Shown piece after piece: positions 1 through 8,215 of a stretch of 64,000 nt of DNA. Source of the stretch: Marinomonas aquimarina. GTDB lineage: Bacteria; Pseudomonadota; Gammaproteobacteria; Pseudomonadales; Marinomonadaceae. Each line of letters opens with the position of its first letter. Position 1 is the stretch's first letter. A program made the position numbers and the translations under genes. The notes below the pieces were generated by a model. The model was not told the origin of the DNA. It ran no database searches and worked only from the letters and a program-made list of their open reading frames with translations. Location of the stretch: the NCBI RefSeq assembly GCF_900089755.1, contig NZ_FLOC01000002.1, forward strand, positions 186,001 to 250,000, given 5' to 3'.

Positions 1-2
1 CC

Positions 3-3000
3 TCACGCTATGGCAAACGCCCGTTAACCGCGCCACTGGTGATCTTAATTTGTATGCTAGCGGTGATTCCTTATATCGCCTTGCAGCTAAAAGCCATCGG
101 CTCCAACTTTGCTTTGTTCGTCAACCAGGATGAAAGTTCGGCTAGCTTGGTGGTATTCATTGCCACCGTTCTGATCGGCATGTTTGCCATGCTCTTTGGC
201 ACACGCAAAGTCGAAGTCACCGAATACCGTTCCGGGATGATGCTGGCCATCGGCACGGAATCCTTATTTAAATTGTTGGCCATTATTGCCGTGGGACTGG
301 TGGCTATTTTTGCTGTGCCTCACGATAGCTTTGCAGCGTTTTTTGCCAGTGCCGATTTTAGCGTTTGGAACAGCGATACCTTGGTCTCGTTCCCGTTTAT
401 TATGCAGACCGCCATGGCTGCCGCTGCGGTCATTTGTTTGCCGCGCCAATTCCATGTCACCGTGGTGGATCATCAAAATGAGCGTCAGTCGAATAGCGCC
501 CGTTGGATTTTCCCCCTTTACCTAGCCATCTTTGCGGTGTTGATTCCACCGATTGCTATGGCGGGCCAAAGCCTGTTCAGTAGCGATGTTAATAGTGACA
601 CCTATGTCATCCAATTGGCCTTGGAGTCGCAGAGCTTGCCATTACAAATCCTGATGTTTCTCGGCGGCATGTCGGCCACTACTGCCATGGTGATCGTGGC
701 CACCTTTGCCTTGAGCATTATGATCAGTAACGATGTGATTTTACCCCTGATGCTGGCGCGCAATAGCAATCAGAAACAGGGCTTGCCGACTTACAACCGT
801 AAAATTTTGCTCGTGCGTCGCATCGCCATGTTGGGCATTTTGGCACTATCGTTTATTTACTATCAGGAGATGGCGAATAGCGAATCCCTGTCCAGCACCG
901 GTCTGATTGCCTTTTCTCTGGTGTTCCAATTGGTGCCTGCGGTGATTGGCGGCTTGTACTGGAAACGAGGCCACGCTTACGGGGTCTACGCCGGCTTAAC
1001 ATTGGGCTTCCTATGTTGGTTCCTGTGGATGCTACTGCCCATTACCGGTCATGGGGACCTCACCCTTGGCAATTACGAAAGCCGCACAGAACTGATCAGC
1101 TACGGTGCTTTGATTAGCCTAATTGCCAACATCATTGGCTATGTATTTGGCTCTCTGTTGGCCAATGAACGTCTGGTGGACCGCATCCAAGCAACGGCCT
1201 TCGTCACCCCGACCTCAGAAGTGGAAAGCCGCTTCTTTAAGCCTAAGAGTAAAGCTATCAACAGCGACCTGTTTGTCCTGTTAGAGACTTTCTTGGGGCA
1301 ACAAAAATGTGCTGAAGTGATCAATAGCTTTAAGCAAAACTACGCCGAGGAGCTGCCCAATAATCAACGCCCTAGCCGACTCTTTATCGAATACTGTGAA
1401 CGTGTCCTAGGAGGAGTGTTAGGCGGCTCCTCCGCCCGCACCATCATCAACTCACTGTTGGTTGATAAGCAAATCAAGGTAGAAGAAATGGTGACCTACC
1501 TGGATGAAGCCACCCAAGCGATCCAGTTTAACCAGAACCTGCTGTTTATCTCACTGGACAACCTCGATCACGGTATCAGTGTGGTGGATAAAGAGCTGCG
1601 TATGGTGGCATGGAACAAGACTTACTCGGCTTTGTACCCCTACCCTGAGGGCATGCTCAAGATTGGCCTGCCAGTGGAAGAGTTGATTCGTTATAACGCG
1701 GTGAATGGTGAGTGTGGCGTGGGTGACGTGGAAGAGCTGGTCAACAAGCGCCTTGAGCACCTACGTAAAGGCAATAGTCATCGCTTCCTGCGCCGCCGCG
1801 CCAATGGACGCGTCATTGAGATGGTCGGCAACCCGCTGGCCAACGGTGGTTTTGTGACCAGTTTCACCGATGTCACCGAGCACATTGAAAGTCAGCAAGC
1901 CCTGAAAGACGCCAACATTGACTTAGAAAAGCGTGTCGTCGCCCGCACCCAAGAAGTGCAAGGCATTAACCAAGAACTGATGCAAGAGATTGAGCGCCGC
2001 GCCCACGCTGAGCAAGAGCTGATCGATGCCAAAGCCGAAGCAGAACGGGCCAATGCTTCTAAAACCGAGTTCTTAGCACTGGCCAGCCATGATATTTTGC
2101 AGCCCCTAAACGCCGCTAAACTCTACCTAGGGGCACTACAAGACAGTGATTTTCCAGAAGATTCGCTTAAAACCCTGAATAAACTGGGGGACTCCTTAGA
2201 GTCCACCGAGACACTGATCTCCACCCTATTGGAAATTGCGCGGCTTGACCAAGGGGCTATCAAGCCCACGTTAGTGGACACAGAGATCCAACCCATTATT
2301 GAGCCTATCGTGGCGGAGTTTGGCGTCATCGCTGAAAGCAAAGGGCTGCAGCTGAGTACTCACATTCGCCCAAGCCGAGTGCACAGTGACCCGATATACC
2401 TACGCCGCATCATTCAAAACTTTGTTTCTAACGCGGTGAAATACACCGAGAAAGGCCGTGTGCTGATATCAGTTCGCCCCACAACAGAGCATGTTCGTAT
2501 CCAAGTATGGGATACCGGCGTCGGCATTCCCAAAGCCGAGCAGCAGAAAGTGTTTGACGACTTTTACCGCTGGGAAAACAACCGTGAGCCGGGCATGGGC
2601 TTGGGGTTAGGCTTGGTACGCCGCATGCAAAGACTGCTGGGGGTATCGACTCAAGTACGCTCGACTCCGCACAAAGGCAGCTGCTTTACCATTCTGGTGC
2701 CCAAAGCCCAGCAACAAGCCCAGCCAAAACCCCAAGTCGAAACGGTGACCCTGACAAAAATAAATAAAGCCTTGGCCATGTGCCATATATGGTGTGTCGA
2801 TGACGACCCGAACAACCTAGAAGCCATGAGTGCGCTGCTAGATAAGTGGCACTGTAGCTACCGTACCTTCAGCCGTTACGAAGATGCCTTGGTGGCAGAA
2901 GATGACACCTTGCCCGAATTACTGCTGATGGATTATCAGCTCAATGATCAGCATGATGGTATCGAATTAATTGAACGTTTACGGCAGCGCTTTGAGCGTG

Positions 3001-3146
3001 ATATTGCCGCCGTGTTAATCACTGCGGTGCGCACCGATGAGCTAGCGGAGCTGTGCGAGCGTAAGCAAATTGCCTACATGCCAAAACCAGCAAAGCCCGC
3101 AAAATTACGGGCTTTGGTACAACACATTATTACTCAACGCAGTTAA
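3..3146 (+). CDS. Hybrid sensor histidine kinase with N-terminal sodium/solute symporter-like domain, 5' end missing
   Basis: Membrane-bound two-component sensor resembling the CbrA/ErcS-type hybrid kinases. The frame is already open at base 3, so the GTG at 39 is probably internal and the true start lies outside the window. Numbering from codon 39: residues 1 to about 380 are hydrophobic helices of a Na+/solute symporter (SSS) domain; a PAS domain spans about 505-620; a coiled segment leads to the HisKA box with SHDILQPL (His684); the ATPase has NFVSNAVKYT, WDTGVGIP and GLGLGLV; a receiver domain closes the protein with acidic residues in VDDDP, Asp965 in LLMDYQ and Lys in MPKPAKP. All residues needed for autokinase and phosphorelay are visible. 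The ligand is unknown; nutrient or substrate sensing coupled to a transporter-like domain is inferred. It converges on the TetR gene downstream. Confidence 0.9.
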   Translation, partial: SRYGKRPLTAPLVILICMLAVIPYIALQLKAIGSNFALFVNQDESSASLVVFIATVLIGMFAMLFGTRKVEVTEYRSGMMLAIGTESLFKLLAIIAVGLVAIFAVPHDSFAAFFASADFSVWNSDTLVSFPFIMQTAMAAAAVICLPRQFHVTVVDHQNERQSNSARWIFPLYLAIFAVLIPPIAMAGQSLFSSDVNSDTYVIQLALESQSLPLQILMFLGGMSATTAMVIVATFALSIMISNDVILPLMLARNSNQKQGLPTYNRKILLVRRIAMLGILALSFIYYQEMANSESLSSTGLIAFSLVFQLVPAVIGGLYWKRGHAYGVYAGLTLGFLCWFLWMLLPITGHGDLTLGNYESRTELISYGALISLIANIIGYVFGSLLANERLVDRIQATAFVTPTSEVESRFFKPKSKAINSDLFVLLETFLGQQKCAEVINSFKQNYAEELPNNQRPSRLFIEYCERVLGGVLGGSSARTIINSLLVDKQIKVEEMVTYLDEATQAIQFNQNLLFISLDNLDHGISVVDKELRMVAWNKTYSALYPYPEGMLKIGLPVEELIRYNAVNGECGVGDVEELVNKRLEHLRKGNSHRFLRRRANGRVIEMVGNPLANGGFVTSFTDVTEHIESQQALKDANIDLEKRVVARTQEVQGINQELMQEIERRAHAEQELIDAKAEAERANASKTEFLALASHDILQPLNAAKLYLGALQDSDFPEDSLKTLNKLGDSLESTETLISTLLEIARLDQGAIKPTLVDTEIQPIIEPIVAEFGVIAESKGLQLSTHIRPSRVHSDPIYLRRIIQNFVSNAVKYTEKGRVLISVRPTTEHVRIQVWDTGVGIPKAEQQKVFDDFYRWENNREPGMGLGLGLVRRMQRLLGVSTQVRSTPHKGSCFTILVPKAQQQAQPKPQVETVTLTKINKALAMCHIWCVDDDPNNLEAMSALLDKWHCSYRTFSRYEDALVAEDDTLPELLLMDYQLNDQHDGIELIERLRQRFERDIAAVLITAVRTDELAELCERKQIAYMPKPAKPAKLRALVQHIITQRS

Positions 3147-3151
3147 GGCAA

Positions 3152-3180
3152 AGGCGCCAAGCCGCTTACGCTTGGCGCAC
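3152..3180 (-). terminator. Hairpin holding the stop codon of the TetR gene
   Basis: Arms GCGCCAAGC (3154-3162) and GCTTGGCGC (3170-3178) pair perfectly around a 7-nt loop. The leftward TetR gene stops inside this loop (3166-3168), and a CTTT-rich tract follows on the minus strand. It probably terminates the rsuA-to-tetR transcript and may also block the convergent kinase transcript. Confidence 0.7.
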
Positions 3181-3798
3181 CGGTGGTGTTAAGCCACAAC
3201 CACGCAAGATAATTTCACTTAACGTATCGCCAATACGGTGAAGGTCGTCTTCGTCATACTGCTCTTTGCCCGTCAAAGCAAAGATTTGCGCTTCGAAGTC
3301 AGCGTAATGCTGAGTCGTTGACCAAATCATAAAGATCAGTGCGACGGGATCCACTTTGCGCATTTTGCCAGTGTCGATCCATTGCTCGATCACCCCCACG
3401 CGAGACTGCAACCAAGGGCGTAGGTCTTCTTTTAGGTAATCACCAATGTAGTGCGCCCCTTGAATCACTTCTTGAGCAAAGATGCGCGAGGAACGGCCGT
3501 TTTCAAAACTTTGACGTAATTTGGTACGAATAAAGCCATCTAATACAATGGCAGGATCATCGGTCGCAGTGGCCTTATCAAATAAGTCGTTCCAGCTGTC
3601 AGCAATATTGTTTAGCACTTGCTTGTACAAGTTCGCCTTGGAGTGGAAGTAGTAAACGATATTGGGTTTTGGCAAACCGGCACGCTCTGCGATGTGCTGC
3701 AAACTCGCCCCACCAAAACCTTTCAGCCCAAATTCAATTTCAGCCGCTTCTAAGATGCGCGAAAAAACTTCTTCGCGGTTGGCTTGACGCTTACTCAT
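3166..3798 (-). CDS. TetR-family transcriptional regulator, RutR-like
   Basis: DNA-binding one-component repressor of 210 residues. Residues about 10-60 form the TetR helix-turn-helix, ending in the typical NIVYYFHSKANLYKQVL segment. The C-terminal ligand domain has the pattern VDPVALIFMIWSTTQHYADF, which closely resembles E. coli RutR, the uracil-responsive regulator of pyrimidine use. Residues above 60 also follow RutR in spacing. No rut genes lie nearby, so the target is unknown. It is the last gene of a tight leftward run (rsuA, DUF2750, hugZ-like, tetR; gaps of 38, 26 and 21 nt). Family placement is firm; the effector is only a guess. Confidence 0.88.
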   Translation of the reverse strand: MSKRQANREEVFSRILEAAEIEFGLKGFGGASLQHIAERAGLPKPNIVYYFHSKANLYKQVLNNIADSWNDLFDKATATDDPAIVLDGFIRTKLRQSFENGRSSRIFAQEVIQGAHYIGDYLKEDLRPWLQSRVGVIEQWIDTGKMRKVDPVALIFMIWSTTQHYADFEAQIFALTGKEQYDEDDLHRIGDTLSEIILRGCGLTPPVRQA

Positions 3799-3819
3799 GA
3801 GTCTTCATTTTCCTTCGAT

Positions 3820-4320
3820 TTAGCCGCGTATATGATCGAGTTGATCCGATACCAGCGTGTTTGGGGCGAGCTCATAGGCACGCCCAAAACCTTTTACAAA
3901 ACGTCCACTGCGTGGACTTAACTTAAACATTTGGAAGTCGCCCAATTGCAAGAGCTGAGCAACGATGTCACCGTGACGTCGCAACAGAGCCTCTCCAATG
4001 ATGTGCCAGAGTTCATCCTCACGAACCACTGACTCGACCGCCATGTCGTACTGTAAACGTCTTCTAGCGTATACAGTATCGCAATCGGCCTCATCATCAA
4101 TGATCAAGACCGACGCATTGTTAGCATTTTGCAATGCTAATGTATGCAGCGCTAATGCACTGACCAAGATATACAGCTCTCCCTGATACACCACAAACGG
4201 TGAATAAGAGGCGATCGGTTGCCCTTCAGGATCGCTCACCGCCAGCATCAAAGAGCCCTTTGAGTCGATAAAACTCGTAATCTCTTGCTCCAGCTCGTGC
4301 GCTAATCGTTGATTTTTCAC
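3820..4320 (-). CDS. HugZ/HutZ-like heme utilization protein, PNP-oxidase fold
   Basis: A 166-residue split-barrel protein of the pyridoxamine-phosphate-oxidase-like superfamily. The C-terminal signature RFVKGFGRAYEL is typical of the HugZ/HutZ heme-binding and degradation proteins; the N-terminal half has the usual barrel strands (SLMLAVSDPEGQPIASYSPFV). HugZ/HutZ proteins bind heme and release iron in the cytoplasm. The GTG start at 4320 has a good Shine-Dalgarno (GAGG, 5 nt spacer). No TonB receptor or heme ABC transporter is next to it, so a role in heme use is inferred from family only. It shares an operon with rsuA, DUF2750 and tetR. Confidence 0.8.
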   Translation of the reverse strand: MKNQRLAHELEQEITSFIDSKGSLMLAVSDPEGQPIASYSPFVVYQGELYILVSALALHTLALQNANNASVLIIDDEADCDTVYARRRLQYDMAVESVVREDELWHIIGEALLRRHGDIVAQLLQLGDFQMFKLSPRSGRFVKGFGRAYELAPNTLVSDQLDHIRG

Positions 4321-4346
4321 CTTGCCCTCACCGTGATTGCATCAGT

Positions 4347-4724
4347 TTATGCGTCTGCTAGCAGCGTTTTTAGGTCGGCTGCACTGGTCAATTTGCCTTC
4401 GTCGTCAATGTTTGGGAATACCGCTAGGGTGATGTTGTCTTGCTCTAAACTTGGCAACCACATGGTTTGGAACGTCTCCAAGCTCACTTCTACTGGCTCG
4501 CAGTCGTCCCACTCTTCCACAGCCCATTGCGCGGCAAAGTCCGCATCCGGCCAAACCATCACGCAATCACCTTCGTCGGTTTCCACCATCACGAAGCCTT
4601 CTTCGTTACTTAAGCTCCAAACGACTTTGTGTTGTTTAACACTGTCTACAAAATACTCTAAGCGTACATCATCAGGAGACGCTAACAATTGAATTCGTTG
4701 ATCTAGGCTCAGTTCTTCACTCAT
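4347..4724 (-). CDS. DUF2750-type hypothetical protein
   Basis: Acidic soluble protein of 125 residues with no signal peptide or membrane segment. The central part (about residues 35-100: WSLSNEEGFVMVET, then VMVWPDADFAAQWAVEEW) matches my memory of the DUF2750 family, whose function is unknown. It lies 38 nt after rsuA and 26 nt before the HugZ-like gene on the same strand, so it is almost certainly cotranscribed with them. No catalytic motif is apparent. Confidence 0.72.
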   Translation of the reverse strand: MSEELSLDQRIQLLASPDDVRLEYFVDSVKQHKVVWSLSNEEGFVMVETDEGDCVMVWPDADFAAQWAVEEWDDCEPVEVSLETFQTMWLPSLEQDNITLAVFPNIDDEGKLTSAADLKTLLADA

Positions 4725-4762
4725 TTTTCGTTCTCTAACGGTTATGAAATTTAGATAAAGGG

Positions 4763-5476
4763 TTAAAACAGGGCCACTTCTTGTTCCGTCAAGGAACGGT
4801 ACTGCCCTTCTTCCAAGTCGCCTAACGCTACACCAGCGATGGCCTCACGGTGTAAACGCTCTACCTTGTTACCAGTAGCCGCCAACATACGTTTAACTTG
4901 GTGATACTTACCTTCACTGATGGTCAGTAAGATCTCATTGCTGGCGATACGCTCTGCTTTAGCGGGTTTGGTCAAACCGTCTTCGCTTTTTAGCTGAACC
5001 CCCTGCTCTAACTCAGCTAACGCTGCATCGCTGACTGCCTCAGCGGTCCACACACGGTAGCGTTTAGGGCAATCACTTTTCGGTGACGTAATGCGGTGTA
5101 GCCACTGACCATCGGTTGATAGCAATAAAAAGCCTGTTGTATCCATGTCCAAACGTCCGACCACACGCAGGTCTTTTTGCTCGTGACTGGCAATCAAATC
5201 CAACACCACAGGATGCTCACCGTCTTCGGTAGCACACACATAGCCCGCAGGTTTGTTGAGCAAAAAGTATTTTTCTCGAGGCCAAGCCAGCAGTTCGTCA
5301 CGGCAATGAATCACATCCGTTTGTTGCACAGAGTGGTTGGCCTTTTTCACTGGCACGTCATTGACTGAGATGTGTCCCTTGCCAATCAGCATTTTGGCTT
5401 CTTTACGGGACAATCCCAATGTATGGGAGACATAAAAATCTAAACGCACAACGGCATCGGTGAAAGGTTTTGACAT
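4763..5476 (-). CDS. rsuA: 16S rRNA pseudouridine(516) synthase RsuA
   Basis: Converts U516 of 16S rRNA to pseudouridine during 30S assembly. The 237-residue protein has an N-terminal S4 RNA-binding domain (about 10-55) and a catalytic domain with GRLDMDTTG, where Asp110 is the expected nucleophile. Motifs YFLLNKPAGYVCAT, HRITSPK, LTKPA and LTISEGKYHQVKRM follow E. coli RsuA closely over the full length. It is the first gene of the leftward run towards tetR. Confidence 0.93.
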   Translation of the reverse strand: MSKPFTDAVVRLDFYVSHTLGLSRKEAKMLIGKGHISVNDVPVKKANHSVQQTDVIHCRDELLAWPREKYFLLNKPAGYVCATEDGEHPVVLDLIASHEQKDLRVVGRLDMDTTGFLLLSTDGQWLHRITSPKSDCPKRYRVWTAEAVSDAALAELEQGVQLKSEDGLTKPAKAERIASNEILLTISEGKYHQVKRMLAATGNKVERLHREAIAGVALGDLEEGQYRSLTEQEVALF

Positions 5477-5550
5477 AGAAGTTTGGTTGGCTCATTCGAT
5501 TGGAATAAAAATTAAGCGCGATCAGTGCCCGCCAAGCCGTCCAAATAAAG

Positions 5551-5600
5551 ACGTTGCGGGCCATAGCGGCATGATGTCCATCATACCTGACCCGCAACGT
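5551..5600 (-). terminator. Two-tier stem-loop between yitT-like gene and rsuA
   Basis: Outer arms ACGTTGCGGG (5551-5560) and CCCGCAACGT (5591-5600) are perfect 10-bp complements. Inside the loop, ATGATG (5571-5576) and CATCAT (5579-5584) form a second perfect hairpin. On the minus strand it follows the yitT-like stop codon by 28 nt, with only a weak CTTTATTT tract after it. Terminator or structured leader of rsuA; see findings. Confidence 0.5.
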
Positions 5601-5627
5601 TTAAGAAATGAAGATTGAAATTAGTCT

Positions 5628-6245
5628 TTAGAAGCTGACACTGTAACGGCCAGGTTTATGATTCATCACCAACATAAAGTTCAAAATCACCGCCCCTAGG
5701 ATCGAAATAGCCAGTAGTTCAAGGTCGACGATAAAGATCGAGGCAAACACCACAGAGCAATCTACCACCATCATAAATTTACCGATCGGCACCCCACGGG
5801 TTTGGAACAAGTAGCGTGCTAAAATATTCAAACCACCTAGGCTGGCGTTATGACGGAACAACACAACAAAGCCAACACCAATCAAAAAGGCACCGGTGAT
5901 GGTCGCGTACACCGGATTGATATCCTGCAACTGCAAGAACATAGGTGTGAGATCGGTAAACGCAGACACCAAAAATACCGAAGCGAAGGTTTTCAGGGTA
6001 AATTCCCAGCCAATACGTCGGATCGACAACCAGTAGAACGGCAGATTGATGACAAAGAAAATCTGACCAAAGGTAAACGACGTCAGATAATTCAATAGAA
6101 ACGCAATCCCTGCCGTCCCCCCAGTCACTAGGCCGACTTGATTGTAAAAATTAATCCCTAAAGCGATCAGCATGGTGCCAGTAAGGATGCCTTGAACATC
6201 TTCTAACTTTGTATGTCGCTGGATATTCGCCACCGCTGATGACAT
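5628..6245 (-). CDS. YitT/DUF161-family membrane protein
   Basis: Inner-membrane protein of 205 residues with about five or six hydrophobic helices. The segments GLVTGGTAGIAFLLNYLTSF and RHNASLGGLNILARYLFQ are typical of the YitT membrane domain. The C-terminal DUF2179 soluble domain of many YitT proteins is absent, which gives the shorter length. The ATG at 6245 has a strong ribosome site (GAGG, 5 nt spacer). Substrate and function are unknown. It stands alone, with hairpins on either side. Confidence 0.85.
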   Translation of the reverse strand: MSSAVANIQRHTKLEDVQGILTGTMLIALGINFYNQVGLVTGGTAGIAFLLNYLTSFTFGQIFFVINLPFYWLSIRRIGWEFTLKTFASVFLVSAFTDLTPMFLQLQDINPVYATITGAFLIGVGFVVLFRHNASLGGLNILARYLFQTRGVPIGKFMMVVDCSVVFASIFIVDLELLAISILGAVILNFMLVMNHKPGRYSVSF

Positions 6246-6435
6246 GGAAACCTCACACTCAATTAATCGAAAGAGTGTGTATTTTAGTGGCTGATGTGTT
6301 GCTACTCTATGGGGGCAGGCGTCACGAAAATGCCTGTCTCAATTAAAGTGTCTATATTTTTGTACACTTCACTAGGGCTTTAATAGTCGCCCAATTTGCC
6401 AGCACAACATCACGCCAAGTAATACTAAAAGCACA
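6246..6435. promoter_or_regulatory. Leader of the yitT-like gene with two small inverted repeats
   Basis: Two weak inverted repeats are visible: GGCAGGC with GCCTGTC (about 6315-6341, one G-T pair) and AAGTGT with ACACTT (about 6347-6370). They could serve as the terminator of the gene ending at 6436 or as leader structure of the yitT-like gene. No convincing promoter boxes were picked out. Confidence 0.3.
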
Positions 6436-6891
6436 TCAGTAACCATAATTGACCTGCCCTCTCAGTTCAGGCTGAGTACGCTGTTTTAACCAATGAACTC
6501 GATGGCTACGCTGGGCCACTGCGAGCTTATTGCCATAGGTTTGCGAGAACAGCTCCCACTCAAAGCGAATATGGGTCGCCGTTTGTTCGATCAGTTCACG
6601 GTGTTCGAAGGGAAGGTTTGGTGTAAGCATGATACCTTGCAGAAAGTGCACGCCGCGTTCGAAGTAATCATTAGCCTGCAGCCATTCTTGCATCGAGATA
6701 GACACTTCGGCGAGGTTCATATAGCTGACAATCACCGCTGAAACCGCTGACTCTGCATCCATAGCAAAGTCTTTATCAAAGGTCGCTTTAGCACAAGCCA
6801 GTGCTTTGCGGCCCAGCTCTTGGGCATCAGCATAAGCGGCACGGGTATGCGCTTCATTCGCTTGACGAGTTAAATGCTGCCAGTAAATCAT
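6436..6891 (-). CDS. Small helical protein of unknown function, possibly TPR-like (DUF2753-type)
   Basis: A 151-residue soluble protein I do not recognise with confidence. It is strongly helical; residues about 8-85 look like two degenerate tetratricopeptide-type hairpins (QEWLQANDYFERGVHFLQGI). General resemblance to DUF2753-type proteins of marine gammaproteobacteria is possible. The ATG at 6891 follows an excellent AGGAGG-type ribosome site. A Fur-box-like sequence lies just upstream, suggesting iron control. It follows btuR on the same strand with an 81-nt gap but probably has its own promoter. Confidence 0.7.
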   Translation of the reverse strand: MIYWQHLTRQANEAHTRAAYADAQELGRKALACAKATFDKDFAMDAESAVSAVIVSYMNLAEVSISMQEWLQANDYFERGVHFLQGIMLTPNLPFEHRELIEQTATHIRFEWELFSQTYGNKLAVAQRSHRVHWLKQRTQPELRGQVNYGY

Positions 6892-6910
6892 GGAACCCTC
6901 CTTTTCTATT

Positions 6911-6929
6911 GATAGGAATGATTATCATC
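6911..6929 (-). promoter_or_regulatory. Fur-box-like operator
   Basis: The 19 bases match the classical Fur consensus (three GATAAT-type hexamers) at 13 of 19 positions, and the minus strand holds the uninterrupted core TGATAATCATT. It lies about 20 nt upstream of the start codon at 6891, where a repressor would block transcription. Confidence 0.5.
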
Positions 6930-6972
6930 TAGAAAAGAAGGATTGTCCACTTAAATGAGAAATATTCTCAAA

Positions 6973-7584
6973 TCACCATTCAATGCCTGGCTGTGCTTTG
7001 ACGCCACCTTCAAACGCATGACGTTCGTTGGCGATTTTACTGTGGGTATCGACGCTGTCTAATAGTTCTCGCGGTGCGGTACGTCCTGTCATCATAACAT
7101 TTTGATGGGCTGGGCGTTGTGCTAAGGCCGCAACCAAGTCCGCCACATCCAGGTAACCGTATTTGTACATGTAAGTGATTTCATCGAGCAGTACGAAGTC
7201 AACATTTTCATCCGCTAACGCTTGCTTCGCAACCTCCCAAGCCTGATGAGCGGCCTGCTGTTCAAGCTCTGGATCACGCGTCTCCCAAGTAAAGCCATGG
7301 CCCATGACATGAAACGACACTTGTGGATGTTGACCAAAGAATAGCTGCTCGCCGGTCTCTTTACGGCCCTTGATAAACTGTACCACCGTCGCTTTATGAC
7401 CGTGGCCTAAAGCGCGCGCCATGGTGCCAAACGCACTGGAGCTTTTGCCTTTACCGTTACCGGTTAACAAAATGGACACGCCACGCTCTTCTGTGGCCGC
7501 GGCTATTTTCTTATCCACCACCTCTTTTTTCTTCAAACGCTTGGCCATCTCAATTTGCGCTTGCTGTTCTGGGGTTCTCTCCAT
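6973..7584 (-). CDS. btuR: Corrinoid adenosyltransferase (cob(I)alamin adenosyltransferase)
   Basis: Transfers the adenosyl group of ATP to reduced corrinoid, yielding adenosylcobalamin or its precursors. The 203-residue protein has the P-loop TGNGKGKSSSAFGTMARALGHG (about 41-62), then VVQFIKG, LLDEIT and MMTGRTAPRELL, all CobA/BtuR/CobO features. It lies 1 nt after the TRIC-family gene and is the last gene of the leftward cobalamin cluster. Named btuR here to avoid confusion with the uroporphyrinogen methyltransferase also called cobA. Confidence 0.93.
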   Translation of the reverse strand: MERTPEQQAQIEMAKRLKKKEVVDKKIAAATEERGVSILLTGNGKGKSSSAFGTMARALGHGHKATVVQFIKGRKETGEQLFFGQHPQVSFHVMGHGFTWETRDPELEQQAAHQAWEVAKQALADENVDFVLLDEITYMYKYGYLDVADLVAALAQRPAHQNVMMTGRTAPRELLDSVDTHSKIANERHAFEGGVKAQPGIEW

Positions 7585-7585
7585 T

Positions 7586-8206
7586 TTATGAATCTCTTTT
7601 TTTGAATAGTAACCAGCTTGGATAATACAAGCCTTTATGAATCGCTAGGATTCTAAGTATAAAGATGAGGAAGGTGGCGTAAATCGAGTTATATTCATGC
7701 CAAGCAAGGTTTTGCTCTAGCAGGACCATCAGCATTGCCCCTAAAAAGGCGGGCGTAGCATAGAACTCTTTGCCCAATACCAAAGGCGCGCGATCGCTTA
7801 GTAGATCGCGAATAATACCCCCGGCCACCCCTGTAATCACGCCCATGGTGATGGCAATAATCGGTGAAAAGCCTAAACTCAACACCCGCTCAGTCGCGAC
7901 CACAGTAAACAAAGCCAGGCCGAAGGAGTCGGCATAGTGGAACACTTGTTGGCGGTTCTCAATCACACGTACGCCAAAAAAAGCGAACACCGATGACAGG
8001 ATAGCCACCCACAAATAAGAAGTGTCTTCGACCCAGTAGACCGAGTCCATTCTTAGCACCACATCGCGAATGGTTCCACCGCCCAGTGAGGCCACCATGC
8101 CTAATAACACGATACTGAAGATGTCCATATTACGCCGACCGGCCGATATCACCCCCGTGATGGCAAATGCCGCGATACCAATCATGCCAAGAATATAAAG
8201 CAACAT
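7586..8206 (-). CDS. TRIC-type membrane protein of the UPF0126/YicG family
   Basis: Integral membrane protein of 206 residues with about six or seven helices, made of two similar halves as expected for bacterial TRIC channels. The repeat signatures VASLGGGTIRDV (about 38-49) and GVAGGIIRDLL (about 125-135) are diagnostic of the UPF0126 family, whose members are cation channels or glycine transporters. It lies inside the cobalamin operon, 9 nt after cobC and 1 nt before btuR. No role in B12 metabolism is established for this family; the placement is the interesting part. Confidence 0.88.
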   Translation of the reverse strand: MLLYILGMIGIAAFAITGVISAGRRNMDIFSIVLLGMVASLGGGTIRDVVLRMDSVYWVEDTSYLWVAILSSVFAFFGVRVIENRQQVFHYADSFGLALFTVVATERVLSLGFSPIIAITMGVITGVAGGIIRDLLSDRAPLVLGKEFYATPAFLGAMLMVLLEQNLAWHEYNSIYATFLIFILRILAIHKGLYYPSWLLFKKRDS

Positions 8207-8215
8207 ACGATGCGC

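Noticed and set aside
4309..4692. Plus-strand frame of 127 codons over the DUF2750 gene
   Set aside because: The minus strand encodes a DUF2750-like protein with proper operon spacing; the plus frame is Ser-rich and featureless.
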